Below, piece after piece: positions 1 through 6,588 of a stretch of DNA of 12,642 bases. The position numbers were made by a program, and so were the translations under genes. The first letter of the stretch is position 1; each line of letters opens with the position of its first letter. The stretch comes from an uncultured Eubacteriaceae bacterium (GTDB lineage Bacteria; Bacillota; Clostridia; Eubacteriales; Eubacteriaceae). Location of the stretch: contig CANQNI010000031.1 of the NCBI GenBank assembly GCA_947625175.1, positions 1-12,642 on the forward strand, given 5' to 3'. Under the pieces are notes generated by a model. That model ran no database searches. It was not told the DNA's origin and saw nothing but the letters and a program-made list of their open reading frames with translations.

Positions 1-68
1 AAAATTAAAATAATAACCAATTTAATTATTTAATAAAATTTAAATCTTAATGTTGTAATCTTCATTAA

Positions 69-1064
69 TTACTGATTTCCCTGAGCAGCTTGATCTGCTT
101 CTTTACGGGCTGCTTCATCAGCTGCTTCCTGAGCTGCTAGTTCTGCTTCCTGTTGTGCTACAGCAGCATTATATTCCTCTAGAGTTTGTTGGGCTTCATG
201 AATAGCTTTAGCATTTTCTTTTCCAACATATCTAAAGGAGGTCGGATCCGCTTGATGTAAGGTTACATTCTCTTTTCCTTCAGGATAACGTTCTATATAA
301 CCATATTTCCATGCATTATCCCTTAGCCATTCATAAGACATAGAATTTTTAAAAGTAGCAGGATCAATAACACCACCGATTCCAAAATTAATGAGTAAAC
401 CGGTACTGTGTTCATCTGTTCCAGGAGGACGAACAGTTGTATTAGTTAAGTTAACAGCCTCTTCATAAGAAAAATTATCATTCTCCATAAAGTTTTGAAC
501 TTTTGTATTATAAACATCACTAAACGCTTTTACACTGGTATAGGAAGCGTTAATATTTACATCCTCTCCCGAACCTTCCATTTCTTTTTTTAAATGATCT
601 AACAAATCTACTGTATCTTTGGTGGCTCTAGAATCAACTTTCATACCAGGAGCTCCAGTTACAGCAGAAGTTGCTACTTCAAACTCAGCACTTAGTGGCG
701 AAGTTGTATTTACTACCCGAGTCATCCATGTATCATCTTCATCGCTTGCTATGAGGCCGCTCTTGGGAATGGCTTTATTTGACTTAAGAGCAGAATTATA
801 TAAAAACCAGAATATAGCTATTAAGGCAGCTGCTATAAATATTCCTAAAATGATTGCTGTTAATTCAAATACGGAAAATCTGGATAAAAATGTTTTCTTC
901 TTTCTTCTTTTCTTTTTTACTCTGGTGCTTTTCTTTTTCGATTTGGTTGTCTTCTTTTTTTTATTGGCTATATTGGAATTTGAAGGAGTATTTCTATTCA
1001 AAGTCGCTGATTCTTCAACGATGGTTTCATTATTTAAATCATTTACCGATTGTTCTTCAGCCAT
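69..1064 (-). CDS. Membrane-anchored VanY/M15-like protein, probably catalytically inactive
   Basis: The 331-residue protein has a cytoplasmic N-terminus ending in a very Lys/Arg-rich stretch (about 35-57), one transmembrane segment (about 64-91) and an extracytoplasmic region. Residues about 150-298 resemble the VanY/D-Ala-D-Ala carboxypeptidase fold (peptidase M15B): RPPGTDEH at 212-219, WLRDNAWKYGYIERYPEGKE at 246-265 and FRYVG at 277-281 are typical. M15 enzymes trim D-Ala from peptidoglycan stems using Zn. Here the SxHxxGxxxD motif reads DEHSTGLLIN, so only His219 remains and the Asp ligand is Asn226. ExxH has become DPTS (273-276), and the YRS motif reads YTS (175-177). The catalytic Glu, two Zn ligands and the Arg are therefore missing, which points to a pseudoenzyme, perhaps a wall-binding or regulatory protein. 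The C-terminus (about 285-331) is an Ala/Glu/Gln-rich likely coiled coil. The ATG is preceded by a weak AAGAGAGA Shine-Dalgarno and an extended -10 promoter. The fold assignment is fairly sure; the role is inferred. Confidence 0.8.
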   Translation of the reverse strand: MAEEQSVNDLNNETIVEESATLNRNTPSNSNIANKKKKTTKSKKKSTRVKKKRRKKKTFLSRFSVFELTAIILGIFIAAALIAIFWFLYNSALKSNKAIPKSGLIASDEDDTWMTRVVNTTSPLSAEFEVATSAVTGAPGMKVDSRATKDTVDLLDHLKKEMEGSGEDVNINASYTSVKAFSDVYNTKVQNFMENDNFSYEEAVNLTNTTVRPPGTDEHSTGLLINFGIGGVIDPATFKNSMSYEWLRDNAWKYGYIERYPEGKENVTLHQADPTSFRYVGKENAKAIHEAQQTLEEYNAAVAQQEAELAAQEAADEAARKEADQAAQGNQ

Positions 1065-1100
1065 ATAAATTATATTCTCTCTTAAATTAATTTCTTGAAC

Positions 1101-1129
1101 ATTATAACATTAGTTTTTTACTTTAAAAA
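1101..1129 (-). promoter_or_regulatory. Extended -10 promoter of the VanY-like gene
   Basis: On the minus strand TGTTATAAT (the -10 TATAAT at 1101-1106 preceded by TGn) lies about 37 nt before the ATG at 1064. The -35 region is weak (TTTTTA at 1124-1129, spacer 17). The site lies downstream of the terminator at 1142-1167, so the gene does not need transcription from the RNA upstream. Confidence 0.5.
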
Positions 1130-1138
1130 ATCCTAGAA

Positions 1139-1361
1139 AAGAAAAAAAGCACCCTGCCCGGTGCTTTAATGCGTATATCTTATATTTCTCTTTAGATGTA
1201 CTCCTTTCTTCAGATTTTTAAAAGAGAATCATATATTTTGCAATATATGAAGTAAAGAACAAATCGTTTTTTCTGTTCCTTGCATTAACGAGGATTTGCA
1301 AGTAGAATTATTCATATCATCAAAAAATTAAACAAATTTACTTGCAAATCACAACGTTTGT
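1139..1361 (-). ncRNA. Unassigned structured small RNA, about 220 nt
   Basis: The minus strand carries a strong promoter (1368-1396), a predicted start near 1361 and a strong intrinsic terminator ending near 1139, with no ORF longer than about 28 codons and none with a Shine-Dalgarno. Hairpins visible in order are: a perfect 12-bp stem GATTTGCAAGTA/TACTTGCAAATC (1339-1350 with 1293-1304, 34-nt loop); an 8-bp stem with one G-U (1274-1281 with 1254-1261); a 9-bp stem with a four-base GCAA loop (1242-1250 with 1229-1237); a 7-bp stem TCTCTTT/AAAGAGA (1221-1227 with 1187-1193) whose loop holds the SD-like AAAGGAG; and the terminator. TTAATGC (1282-1288) can also pair with GCATTAA (1166-1172), closing a multibranch junction. 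It does not look like 6S RNA (not one long rod), tmRNA, RNase P RNA or SRP RNA, and there is no cas9 nearby to support a tracrRNA. It could instead be an attenuated leader of the VanY-like gene, but that gene has its own promoter after the terminator. Confidence 0.6.
1142..1167 (-). terminator. Intrinsic terminator of the small RNA
   Basis: A perfect 8-bp stem AAAGCACC/GGTGCTTT with a 6-nt loop is followed on the minus strand by seven T and then a further T-rich stretch. The U-tract orientation assigns it to minus-strand transcription. Confidence 0.85.
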
Positions 1362-1367
1362 ATTATT

Positions 1368-1396
1368 ATTATAATTGTAGTTAGTTACCTTTTCAA
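1368..1396 (-). promoter_or_regulatory. Sigma-A promoter of the small RNA
   Basis: Minus-strand TTGAAA (1391-1396) and TATAAT (1368-1373) are separated by exactly 17 bp, close to consensus. The predicted start is near 1361. The promoter diverges from the XRE-S24 repressor gene and is flanked by the palindromes described separately. Confidence 0.75.
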
Positions 1397-1444
1397 TGAA
1401 AAAATTAAAATTTTTCAATTTTTTTTGGAATATTTAGTAAATAT
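1397..1444. promoter_or_regulatory. Possible operator region with two inverted repeats
   Basis: Two inverted repeats lie in the control region shared by the small RNA and the XRE-S24 repressor. One is TGAAAAA-N7-TTTTTCA at 1397-1417, abutting the small-RNA -35 box. The other is ATATTTAGTAAATAT at 1430-1444, symmetric except for its central base. CI-like repressors usually bind such palindromes next to their own gene, so this is a natural place for autoregulation. The assignment is inference, because AT-rich DNA gives palindromes by chance and I could not place the repressor promoter with confidence. Confidence 0.35.
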
Positions 1445-1483
1445 GTGCATTTTTATCAGAACCTAGAATGAGAAGTAAGAAGT

Positions 1484-2218
1484 ATGAGTAATCTTAGAAC
1501 AGCAAAACGTTTAAAAGAGATACGCGAAAGCTTAGGTATGGACCGAGACGAGTTGGCCGAAAAATTTGGTGTAACAAAACAGGTCGTTGCTAATATGGAA
1601 ATCGGCCGAAAAAATATTTATGCAGAGGATTTAATGAGACTTTGTAAAATATTTAATATGACCTGTGAACAGTTCTTTAATGAAGAAATTATTATCAGTA
1701 AAAAGTTAACACTTGAAGAAGCTAACCTTATTAATCTTTTTGATAATTTAAGTCCAAGAGCTCAGGAATTCTTAATGGAATTTGCTGAAAATCTAAAATA
1801 TTATGAGTCCCAGGAAGTAGTCACATTAATACCAATGTTAAATGGAGTAAAACCGCCAGTAATTAAACAAGTAGATTTTTATGACCAGGCTGCTGGAATG
1901 GGTTTAGGACAAATTGTAGAAAATCCGGTCCCTAAAAAAATAGATATAGTTTCAGAACAAGTTCCTGATAATACTGATTTTGTCATTCGAGTCTATGGAG
2001 ACTCAATGGAACCAACCTATCATTCAAATGATCGCTTATTTATTCAAAGTACAAATATCCTGGATGTTGGTGATATTGGTGTCTTTAGTTATAATGGCGA
2101 ACAGTTGGTTAAAGAATATGGTAAGGGTGAATTAATCTCTCACAATAAAAAGTATGCCCCTATTAAAATAGATGAAAATCTTTATATTCAGGGAAAAGTT
2201 CTTGGTAAAGTAGAATAG
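1484..2218 (+). CDS. XRE-family repressor with S24 (LexA/CI-like) autocleavage domain
   Basis: The 244-residue protein has an N-terminal helix-turn-helix of the Cro/CI (XRE) type (about 7-62, including the turn around TKQVVANMEIGRK), a linker, and a C-terminal S24 peptidase domain (about 130-240). The catalytic parts are present: a likely Ala137-Gly138 scissile bond in DQAAGMG, nucleophile Ser174 in GDSMEPT and general base Lys210 in QLVKEY. Proteins of this build (phage CI, ImmR-type and HdiR-type of lactic acid bacteria) repress their targets until RecA or another stress signal triggers self-cleavage. No phage genes are nearby, so it may be a chromosomal stress regulator of the HdiR kind. 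The ATG is preceded by only a weak purine-rich stretch (AGAAGTAAGAAG); an ATG 18 nt upstream runs into a stop. The gene is monocistronic, divergent from the small RNA, with its own terminator. Family assignment is secure; its regulon is unknown. Confidence 0.9.
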   Translation: MSNLRTAKRLKEIRESLGMDRDELAEKFGVTKQVVANMEIGRKNIYAEDLMRLCKIFNMTCEQFFNEEIIISKKLTLEEANLINLFDNLSPRAQEFLMEFAENLKYYESQEVVTLIPMLNGVKPPVIKQVDFYDQAAGMGLGQIVENPVPKKIDIVSEQVPDNTDFVIRVYGDSMEPTYHSNDRLFIQSTNILDVGDIGVFSYNGEQLVKEYGKGELISHNKKYAPIKIDENLYIQGKVLGKVE

Positions 2219-2222
2219 GAAT

Positions 2223-2260
2223 AAAGTTCTAGACAATTGAATTGTTTAGAACTTTTTATT
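2223..2260 (+). terminator. Intrinsic terminator of the XRE-S24 gene
   Basis: A 15-bp stem with one G-U pair (2223-2237 with 2241-2255) and a three-base loop is followed by TTATT on the plus strand, starting 4 nt after the stop codon. It may also act on tRNA-Leu transcripts arriving from the other side, though the U-tract on that strand is poor. Confidence 0.85.
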
Positions 2261-2305
2261 TTAAAATTAAATTCGTCGGATAAATTATAAAAGAAGATAA
2301 AAAAA

Positions 2306-2394
2306 TGGTGCGAGGAATGAGATTTGAACTCACACTGAAAAACCTTTCAACAGGCCCCTCAAACCTGCGCGTCTGCCGATTCCGCCATCCTCGC
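2306..2394 (-). tRNA. tRNA-Leu (anticodon GAG)
   Basis: The minus strand folds into an 89-nt class II tRNA with encoded CCA. The acceptor arms GCGAGGA and TCCTCGC pair perfectly with discriminator A. The anticodon stem is CAGGT/GCCTG with loop TTGAGGG, giving GAG. A long variable arm follows, as expected for Leu, and the T-arm contains GTTCAAATC. It should read CUC/CUU codons. It is an isolated single tRNA gene with its own promoter just behind coaE. Confidence 0.95.
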
Positions 2395-2408
2395 ACACAG
2401 TAAACTAT

Positions 2409-2437
2409 ATATTACTAGCTTTAGTGGTTCTTGTCAA
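2409..2437 (-). promoter_or_regulatory. Promoter of tRNA-Leu
   Basis: Minus-strand TTGACA (2432-2437) and TAATAT (2409-2414) have a 17-bp spacer. The -35 box starts only 4 nt after the last base of the coaE stop codon, so the tRNA can also be read through from polA-coaE. Confidence 0.8.
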
Positions 2438-2441
2438 TAGC

Positions 2442-3044
2442 TTAAGTTAAATTTCTGAGAAATTGAGCTAACGTTTTTTCTAACTGTTCTTCTGTTCCAT
2501 TATTAAAAATGATTGAATCAGCTTTACTAAGTTTTTCTTTTTCTGAAAGCTGAGCTTGGGTTCTTCTTTGTAATTCTTCATCATTATAACCGTTACGTTC
2601 TTTTAGGCGTTGAGCTCTTAGTTCTTCATCGGCTGAAATAAGAAGAATATGATCAACACTTGAATCCTCATTAGCTTCAAATAAGAGAGGACAATCATAA
2701 ATAATAATATTTTTATCTTTATGCTGATTTAATTGTCTTTCTTTTTCTTCTTTAATTATGGGATGAAGGAGTTTATTCAATTTTTCCAGAGCTTCAGGAT
2801 TATTAAAGACAGTTTCAGACATCTTGGACCGGTTATATTCCCCATTAGGAAGAAGATACTCATCTCCAAATTCTTCAACTATTCTTTTTAAGCCTTTATT
2901 ATCTTTCTCACATACTTGATAGGCTATTTTATCAGCATCTATAACAGGTAAATTAAATTTTTCTTTTAAAATGTTTGAACAGGTACTTTTACCGGAACCA
3001 ATAGTTCCGGTAAGTCCTATAATTATGGGTTTATTTTGCTTCAT
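2442..3044 (-). CDS. coaE: Dephospho-CoA kinase
   Basis: This enzyme phosphorylates the 3'-OH of dephospho-CoA with ATP, the last step of coenzyme A synthesis in the cytosol. The 200-residue product matches the family length. Visible features are a Walker A motif GTIGSGKS (13-20), the DAD of the CoA-binding site (36-38), LHPII with His94, the DCPLLFE strand (117-123), the lid region with ERNGY and Arg-rich LQRR (about 149-161) and a C-terminal ADSIIFNNG typical of CoaE. I chose the ATG at 3044, directly before the family N-terminus; an in-frame GTG at 3074 would add ten residues (VLKPIQVTHG) lying deep inside polA. With the ATG start the gene overlaps the end of polA by 14 nt in another frame, which suggests translational coupling. 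The upstream Shine-Dalgarno is weak. mutM, commonly between polA and coaE in Bacilli, is absent. Confidence 0.95.
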   Translation of the reverse strand: MKQNKPIIIGLTGTIGSGKSTCSNILKEKFNLPVIDADKIAYQVCEKDNKGLKRIVEEFGDEYLLPNGEYNRSKMSETVFNNPEALEKLNKLLHPIIKEEKERQLNQHKDKNIIIYDCPLLFEANEDSSVDHILLISADEELRAQRLKERNGYNDEELQRRTQAQLSEKEKLSKADSIIFNNGTEEQLEKTLAQFLRNLT

Positions 3045-5727
3045 ACCATGAGTAACCTGAATGGGCTTCAACACTTAAAGGAACATCTAAATGAACAGCA
3101 TTTTCCATCTCCTCAACCAGTAATTCCTTTACTTTTGGAGCATCCTCTTTAGATGAATCAATAATTAATTCATCATGAACCTGAAGAATCAGATTGGCAT
3201 CCAGTTTTTCTTCTTTAAGTTTTCTAGAAACTTTAATCATAGCCAGTTTAATTATATCAGCAGCTGCTCCTTGAATGGGCATATTTTGTGCCATCCGCTC
3301 TCCTGCTTGAACCGTCATTCTATTTCTTGAGTTAATTTCAGGAATATATCTTCTTCTTCCCCAGAAGGTTTCAGAATAACCTTTTTCTTTTGCAGAATTA
3401 ATACTATTATCCAGATAGTTTTTAATTTTAGGATAAGTATTAAAATAAGTATCGATAAAATCCTGAGCTTCAGAACGAGAAATTCCTAAATCTTTAGCCA
3501 AAGTAAAAGCCTGTTTACCATATATTAAACCGAAGTTAATTGTTTTTGCATAACTTCTTTCTTCTGGGGTTACATCTTCTTCCAGTTTATTAAAAACTTT
3601 AGCTGCAGTTAACTTATGGACATCCTGATTATCTTTAAAGGCCTGAATTAAACTTTCATCTCCTGATAAAGCAGCTAAAACCCTAAGTTCAATTTGACTA
3701 TAGTCAGCATCAACAAGTAAGCGGTCAGGCTTAGAGGCAATAAATACCTTTCTAATCTCTCTTCCCATTTCTGTTTTAACCGGAATATTTTGTAAGTTTG
3801 GATCAGTTGAAGAAATCCTACCAGTTGAAGTTACAGTCTGTTGGAAAGTAGAATAGATTTTATCTGTTTGAGGATCAACAAAAGTAATTAATCCTTTTCC
3901 ATATGTTGAATCCAATTTATTTAACTGACGCCATTCTAAAATCATTTCTATAATTGGATTATAGGGTTTTAATTCTTCCAGAACATCAGCACTTGTAGAA
4001 TAACCGGTTTTAGTCTTTTTAATAACGGGTAACTTTAAATCTTCAAATAAAACTTCAGCTAACTGCTTAGGAGATCCAATATTAAATTTTTTATTAGCTA
4101 AAGTATAAATATCCTTTTCCAGTTTCGTTAAGGATACTTCAAATTTTCCGGATAGCTCTTTTAATAACTTAATATCAACTTTAAATCCGGATTCTTCCAT
4201 TTCAGCTAAAACCGGTTCTAATGAAAGTTCTATATTTTTAAATAAATCTTCCATCCCATCTGCTAAAATCTTTTCTTCTAGAATTGGAGTAATCTTTTTA
4301 ATAATTTCGCATCCTAAAACTAACCAGTTTCTAAATTTATCAAGACCAATTTCATCAACTGTTTTTCTCCCTCTTCCTTTCCCAAAGAGGTCTACTTCAC
4401 TAGGATAAACGAGATCCAACCAGCGTTGCGCTAGTGCTGATAAATCATATTGACCATTAGAAGGATCATTTAAATAAGCTGCAATATAAATATCAAAAGT
4501 TAAATTAGTTATGGTTGAACCATAACGGTTATATAATTTTTCCAGGTTCTTAAAATTATGACCATAGGCTTTTATCTGATCGGCTTTGGGTAATTCAGAA
4601 ATTCCTTTAATAAATCTTTCGATTAATTTAGGTTCACCGATAAAATAATAGAGTCCATCAACTTCAACAGCAAAATAGATTGGACCTCCTTCATTCGGAG
4701 CATTATAAGGATCGTTTTTCTTCGTATTATCCTGAAAATAATTAATATGATAAATAGCTTTCTGATTTATTTTAAATAAAAGATTCTGAACACTATTAAC
4801 TGAATCTAAAACAACACTTGAAATACTCGTTTCAGAAGGTTTTACTTCCTCTTCAATAGTATCTGTATTTTTTTCTAATTTGGATAAAATTGAACGAAAT
4901 CCTAGATCTCTCATAATAGCTTGAGATTCTGGGGTTAATAGTTCGTCAAATTTTAGTTGGTCAAAAGTTAAATCTAAAGGAACTTCACAATCAATAGTTC
5001 CTAAATAAAGAGAATTATAAGCGTCATTTTTACCCTGCTCAAGATTCTCTTTCATTTTTCCTTTAAGATCATCAATATTAGCATATAGGCCTTCTAGTGT
5101 ATGGTACTTCTTAACTAAATCAAGAGCTCTTTTTTCACCAATACCTTTAACCCCAGGAATATTATCACTCTTATCTCCCATTAAAGCTTTTACAGTTTTA
5201 AGTTCTTCTGGTGTTACACCGTATTTTTCATCTATATAAGCTTCATTAATATCTGCAAACTGATAACCACTACGAGTGGCTGGAAATAGAACACTTGTTT
5301 CAGGCGTAATTAATTGAAAGGAATCACGATCTCCTGTTAATATATAAGTTTTTACTTTTTCTTCTTCTGCTTTATGACTCAATGTTCCAATAATATCATC
5401 CGCTTCATATCCCTGTTTTTCAATCACTTCAATGTCCATGGATGTTAAAAGCTCTTTTAAAATTCCTAACTGGACAGCTAAATCTTCAGGCATCTTTTCT
5501 CTACCTGCTTTATATTCCTTATAAACTTCATGTCTAAATGTAGGTGAATTATGATCGAATGCAACAGCTAAAAATTTCGGATTATAATCCTCTTTAATCC
5601 GCATTAATACATTTAAAAAACCGTATATGGCAGAAGTTGGAACTCCTTTAGGACTGTTCATTGGACGCATTCCATAAAACATTCTATATAAAATTGAGTT
5701 TCCATCAATTAAGATACAAGTATTCAT
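3031..5727 (-). CDS. polA: DNA polymerase I
   Basis: The 898-residue protein is a full-length family A polymerase for primer removal, gap filling and repair. Residues 1 to about 290 form the 5'-3' (flap) exonuclease, with acidic residues at Asp8, Asp58, Asp110/111 and Asp133/135, and GDKSDNIPGVKGIG at 184-197 (helix-hairpin-helix). Residues about 305-490 correspond to the 3'-5' exonuclease fold, but the DxE motif is missing (VEVDG region about 354-358), so proofreading is very likely lost, as is usual in Bacilli. The polymerase domain (about 495-898) has motif A DYSQIELR with Asp675, motif B with Arg724, Lys728, Phe732 and Tyr736, and motif C QVHDE with His851-Asp852-Glu853. The ATG is preceded by GGAG at a 6-nt spacing. 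A terminator of the preceding lipoprotein gene ends just upstream, leaving almost no room for a promoter, so transcription may depend on read-through. Confidence 0.98.
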   Translation of the reverse strand: MNTCILIDGNSILYRMFYGMRPMNSPKGVPTSAIYGFLNVLMRIKEDYNPKFLAVAFDHNSPTFRHEVYKEYKAGREKMPEDLAVQLGILKELLTSMDIEVIEKQGYEADDIIGTLSHKAEEEKVKTYILTGDRDSFQLITPETSVLFPATRSGYQFADINEAYIDEKYGVTPEELKTVKALMGDKSDNIPGVKGIGEKRALDLVKKYHTLEGLYANIDDLKGKMKENLEQGKNDAYNSLYLGTIDCEVPLDLTFDQLKFDELLTPESQAIMRDLGFRSILSKLEKNTDTIEEEVKPSETSISSVVLDSVNSVQNLLFKINQKAIYHINYFQDNTKKNDPYNAPNEGGPIYFAVEVDGLYYFIGEPKLIERFIKGISELPKADQIKAYGHNFKNLEKLYNRYGSTITNLTFDIYIAAYLNDPSNGQYDLSALAQRWLDLVYPSEVDLFGKGRGRKTVDEIGLDKFRNWLVLGCEIIKKITPILEEKILADGMEDLFKNIELSLEPVLAEMEESGFKVDIKLLKELSGKFEVSLTKLEKDIYTLANKKFNIGSPKQLAEVLFEDLKLPVIKKTKTGYSTSADVLEELKPYNPIIEMILEWRQLNKLDSTYGKGLITFVDPQTDKIYSTFQQTVTSTGRISSTDPNLQNIPVKTEMGREIRKVFIASKPDRLLVDADYSQIELRVLAALSGDESLIQAFKDNQDVHKLTAAKVFNKLEEDVTPEERSYAKTINFGLIYGKQAFTLAKDLGISRSEAQDFIDTYFNTYPKIKNYLDNSINSAKEKGYSETFWGRRRYIPEINSRNRMTVQAGERMAQNMPIQGAAADIIKLAMIKVSRKLKEEKLDANLILQVHDELIIDSSKEDAPKVKELLVEEMENAVHLDVPLSVEAHSGYSWYEAK

Positions 5728-5742
5728 TTAAATCTCCATAAT

Positions 5743-5768
5743 AAAAAAACCTCGGAGCAACCGAGGTT
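5743..5768 (-). terminator. Intrinsic terminator after the lipoprotein gene
   Basis: A perfect 8-bp stem AACCTCGG/CCGAGGTT (5748-5755 with 5761-5768, 5-nt loop) runs into a T-tract on the minus strand. It begins 5 nt after the lipoprotein stop codon, and its U-tract ends about 15 nt before the polA start codon, directly ahead of the polA Shine-Dalgarno. Confidence 0.85.
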
Positions 5769-5773
5769 AATAA

Positions 5774-6391
5774 TCAAACTTTGTTTAAGGTTACAGGTGC
5801 TTGTCCTGTCAGATAAACGGCACGATCATTTGTAGGTGTTAAAACGATTTGAGTTAACTCAGGATTTTCAGTAATAGTATAAGTAAAGACACCAAAATCC
5901 TGTTTTAAATTATAACTAGAACCATCATTTGATTCCCCACCAGTGGTTGCACTAAAGGTTATTTTATCACCATCTATTTCATATGAACCAACTCGCGAAT
6001 AAAATGATCCTGTTCCGTCTGGGGTTTGAGTTCCAGTAGTAAAAGTGAAACCACTAACGTTATCAATTTTAACTCTAATAATTGAAGCATTTCCATCTGC
6101 TAGAGGTGTAGAAGATTCCCAAGTACCAGTTATATTATTCATGAAATTCTGGGTTTCTTCCGGGATATTATTCTGAAGTCCGGTTGTTTTATTAGTTTGA
6201 GCGGAATCAGAACTATTTGAAGAGTTTTTATCGGAAGATGTTCCATTATCTTTTTTCTCTTCTGTTTGGGCCGCCTGATTACTATCTTTGTTATCAGAAC
6301 TTCCACCAGCTGAATTAGAATCAGAAGCACAGCCAACTACACAAATGGATAAAACAATTAATAAAGCCAATATATTAATAAATTTTTTCAT
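5774..6391 (-). CDS. Predicted surface lipoprotein of unknown function
   Basis: The 205-residue product starts with a lipoprotein signal peptide: MKK, a hydrophobic stretch (4-20) and lipobox VVGC with Cys21 as the lipidation site. Lgt and Lsp should anchor it to the outer face of the membrane. A low-complexity Ser/Asn/Asp/Lys-rich linker follows (about 22-75). The C-terminal domain (about 85-205) is rich in beta strands, opens with TGTWES and contains alternating strands such as GSYEIDGDKITFSA, which recalls lipocalin-like or similar small beta-barrel domains of Gram-positive lipoproteins. I do not recognise a specific family. The Shine-Dalgarno AAGGAG lies 10 nt from the ATG. The gene is on its own, bounded by a terminator upstream (6494-6518) and one downstream (5743-5768). 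An inverted repeat TAGTTA-N10-TAACTA lies just upstream of the Shine-Dalgarno (about 6413-6434). Substrate or partner is unknown. Confidence 0.8.
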   Translation of the reverse strand: MKKFINILALLIVLSICVVGCASDSNSAGGSSDNKDSNQAAQTEEKKDNGTSSDKNSSNSSDSAQTNKTTGLQNNIPEETQNFMNNITGTWESSTPLADGNASIIRVKIDNVSGFTFTTGTQTPDGTGSFYSRVGSYEIDGDKITFSATTGGESNDGSSYNLKQDFGVFTYTITENPELTQIVLTPTNDRAVYLTGQAPVTLNKV

Positions 6392-6493
6392 CTAAATTTG
6401 TCTCCTTGATGCTAGTTAACTTTAACACTAACTAATTCTAAATGACTTAAATTGAATTTACTTAAAAAAATTTAAAGTAGAAAAAAATACATT

Positions 6494-6518
6494 AAAAAAA
6501 CCGCTTTATTCAAGCGGT
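6494..6518 (-). terminator. Intrinsic terminator upstream of the lipoprotein gene
   Basis: A 7-bp stem ACCGCTT/AAGCGGT (6500-6506 with 6512-6518, 5-nt loop) is followed on the minus strand by a run of seven T. It ends transcription coming from the right: either tRNA-Ala, about 230 nt away, or a short RNA starting near 6582. It stands about 100 nt before the lipoprotein start codon. Confidence 0.8.
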
Positions 6519-6582
6519 CGTTTTCGAAAAAATTATGGCATGAGCATTTCGTTTAAAACGAATTATTCATATTTAAAGTAGC
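6494..6582 (-). ncRNA. Possible short transcript or attenuated leader
   Basis: The minus strand has an extended -10 TGTTATAAT (6589-6597) with no good -35, predicting a start near 6582. About 65 nt further comes the terminator at 6494-6518. Inside is a palindrome TTCGTTT/AAACGAA and the 13-mer ATATGAATAATTC that also occurs in the small RNA at 1139-1361. Only tiny ORFs (4 codons or fewer) are present. It may be a small RNA, a leader with a terminator for the lipoprotein gene, or simply trailing sequence of tRNA-Ala. Evidence is limited to these signals. Confidence 0.3.
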
Positions 6583-6588
6583 AAACTT

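Noticed and set aside
619..1090. Plus-strand ORFs of 149 and 78 codons opposite the VanY-like gene
   Set aside because: They are antisense shadows: Phe/Lys-biased translations of the complementary strand of the Lys-rich tail and membrane segment, with no Shine-Dalgarno.
1227..1314. A 28-codon minus-strand ORF inside the small RNA
   Set aside because: It has no Shine-Dalgarno, and its codons coincide with the stem-forming sequences, so I kept the RNA interpretation.
1139..1361. tracrRNA or 6S RNA identity for the small RNA
   Set aside because: No cas genes or CRISPR repeats occur in the window, and the fold consists of several local hairpins rather than the long rod with a central bubble of 6S RNA.
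4200..4830. Missing 3'-5' exonuclease motif in PolA as a novelty
   Set aside because: Loss of proofreading residues is the usual state for DNA polymerase I of Bacilli.
6139..6336. 65-codon ORF in another frame of the lipoprotein gene
   Set aside because: It is a frame shadow of the Ser/Asn-rich linker with no start signals of its own.
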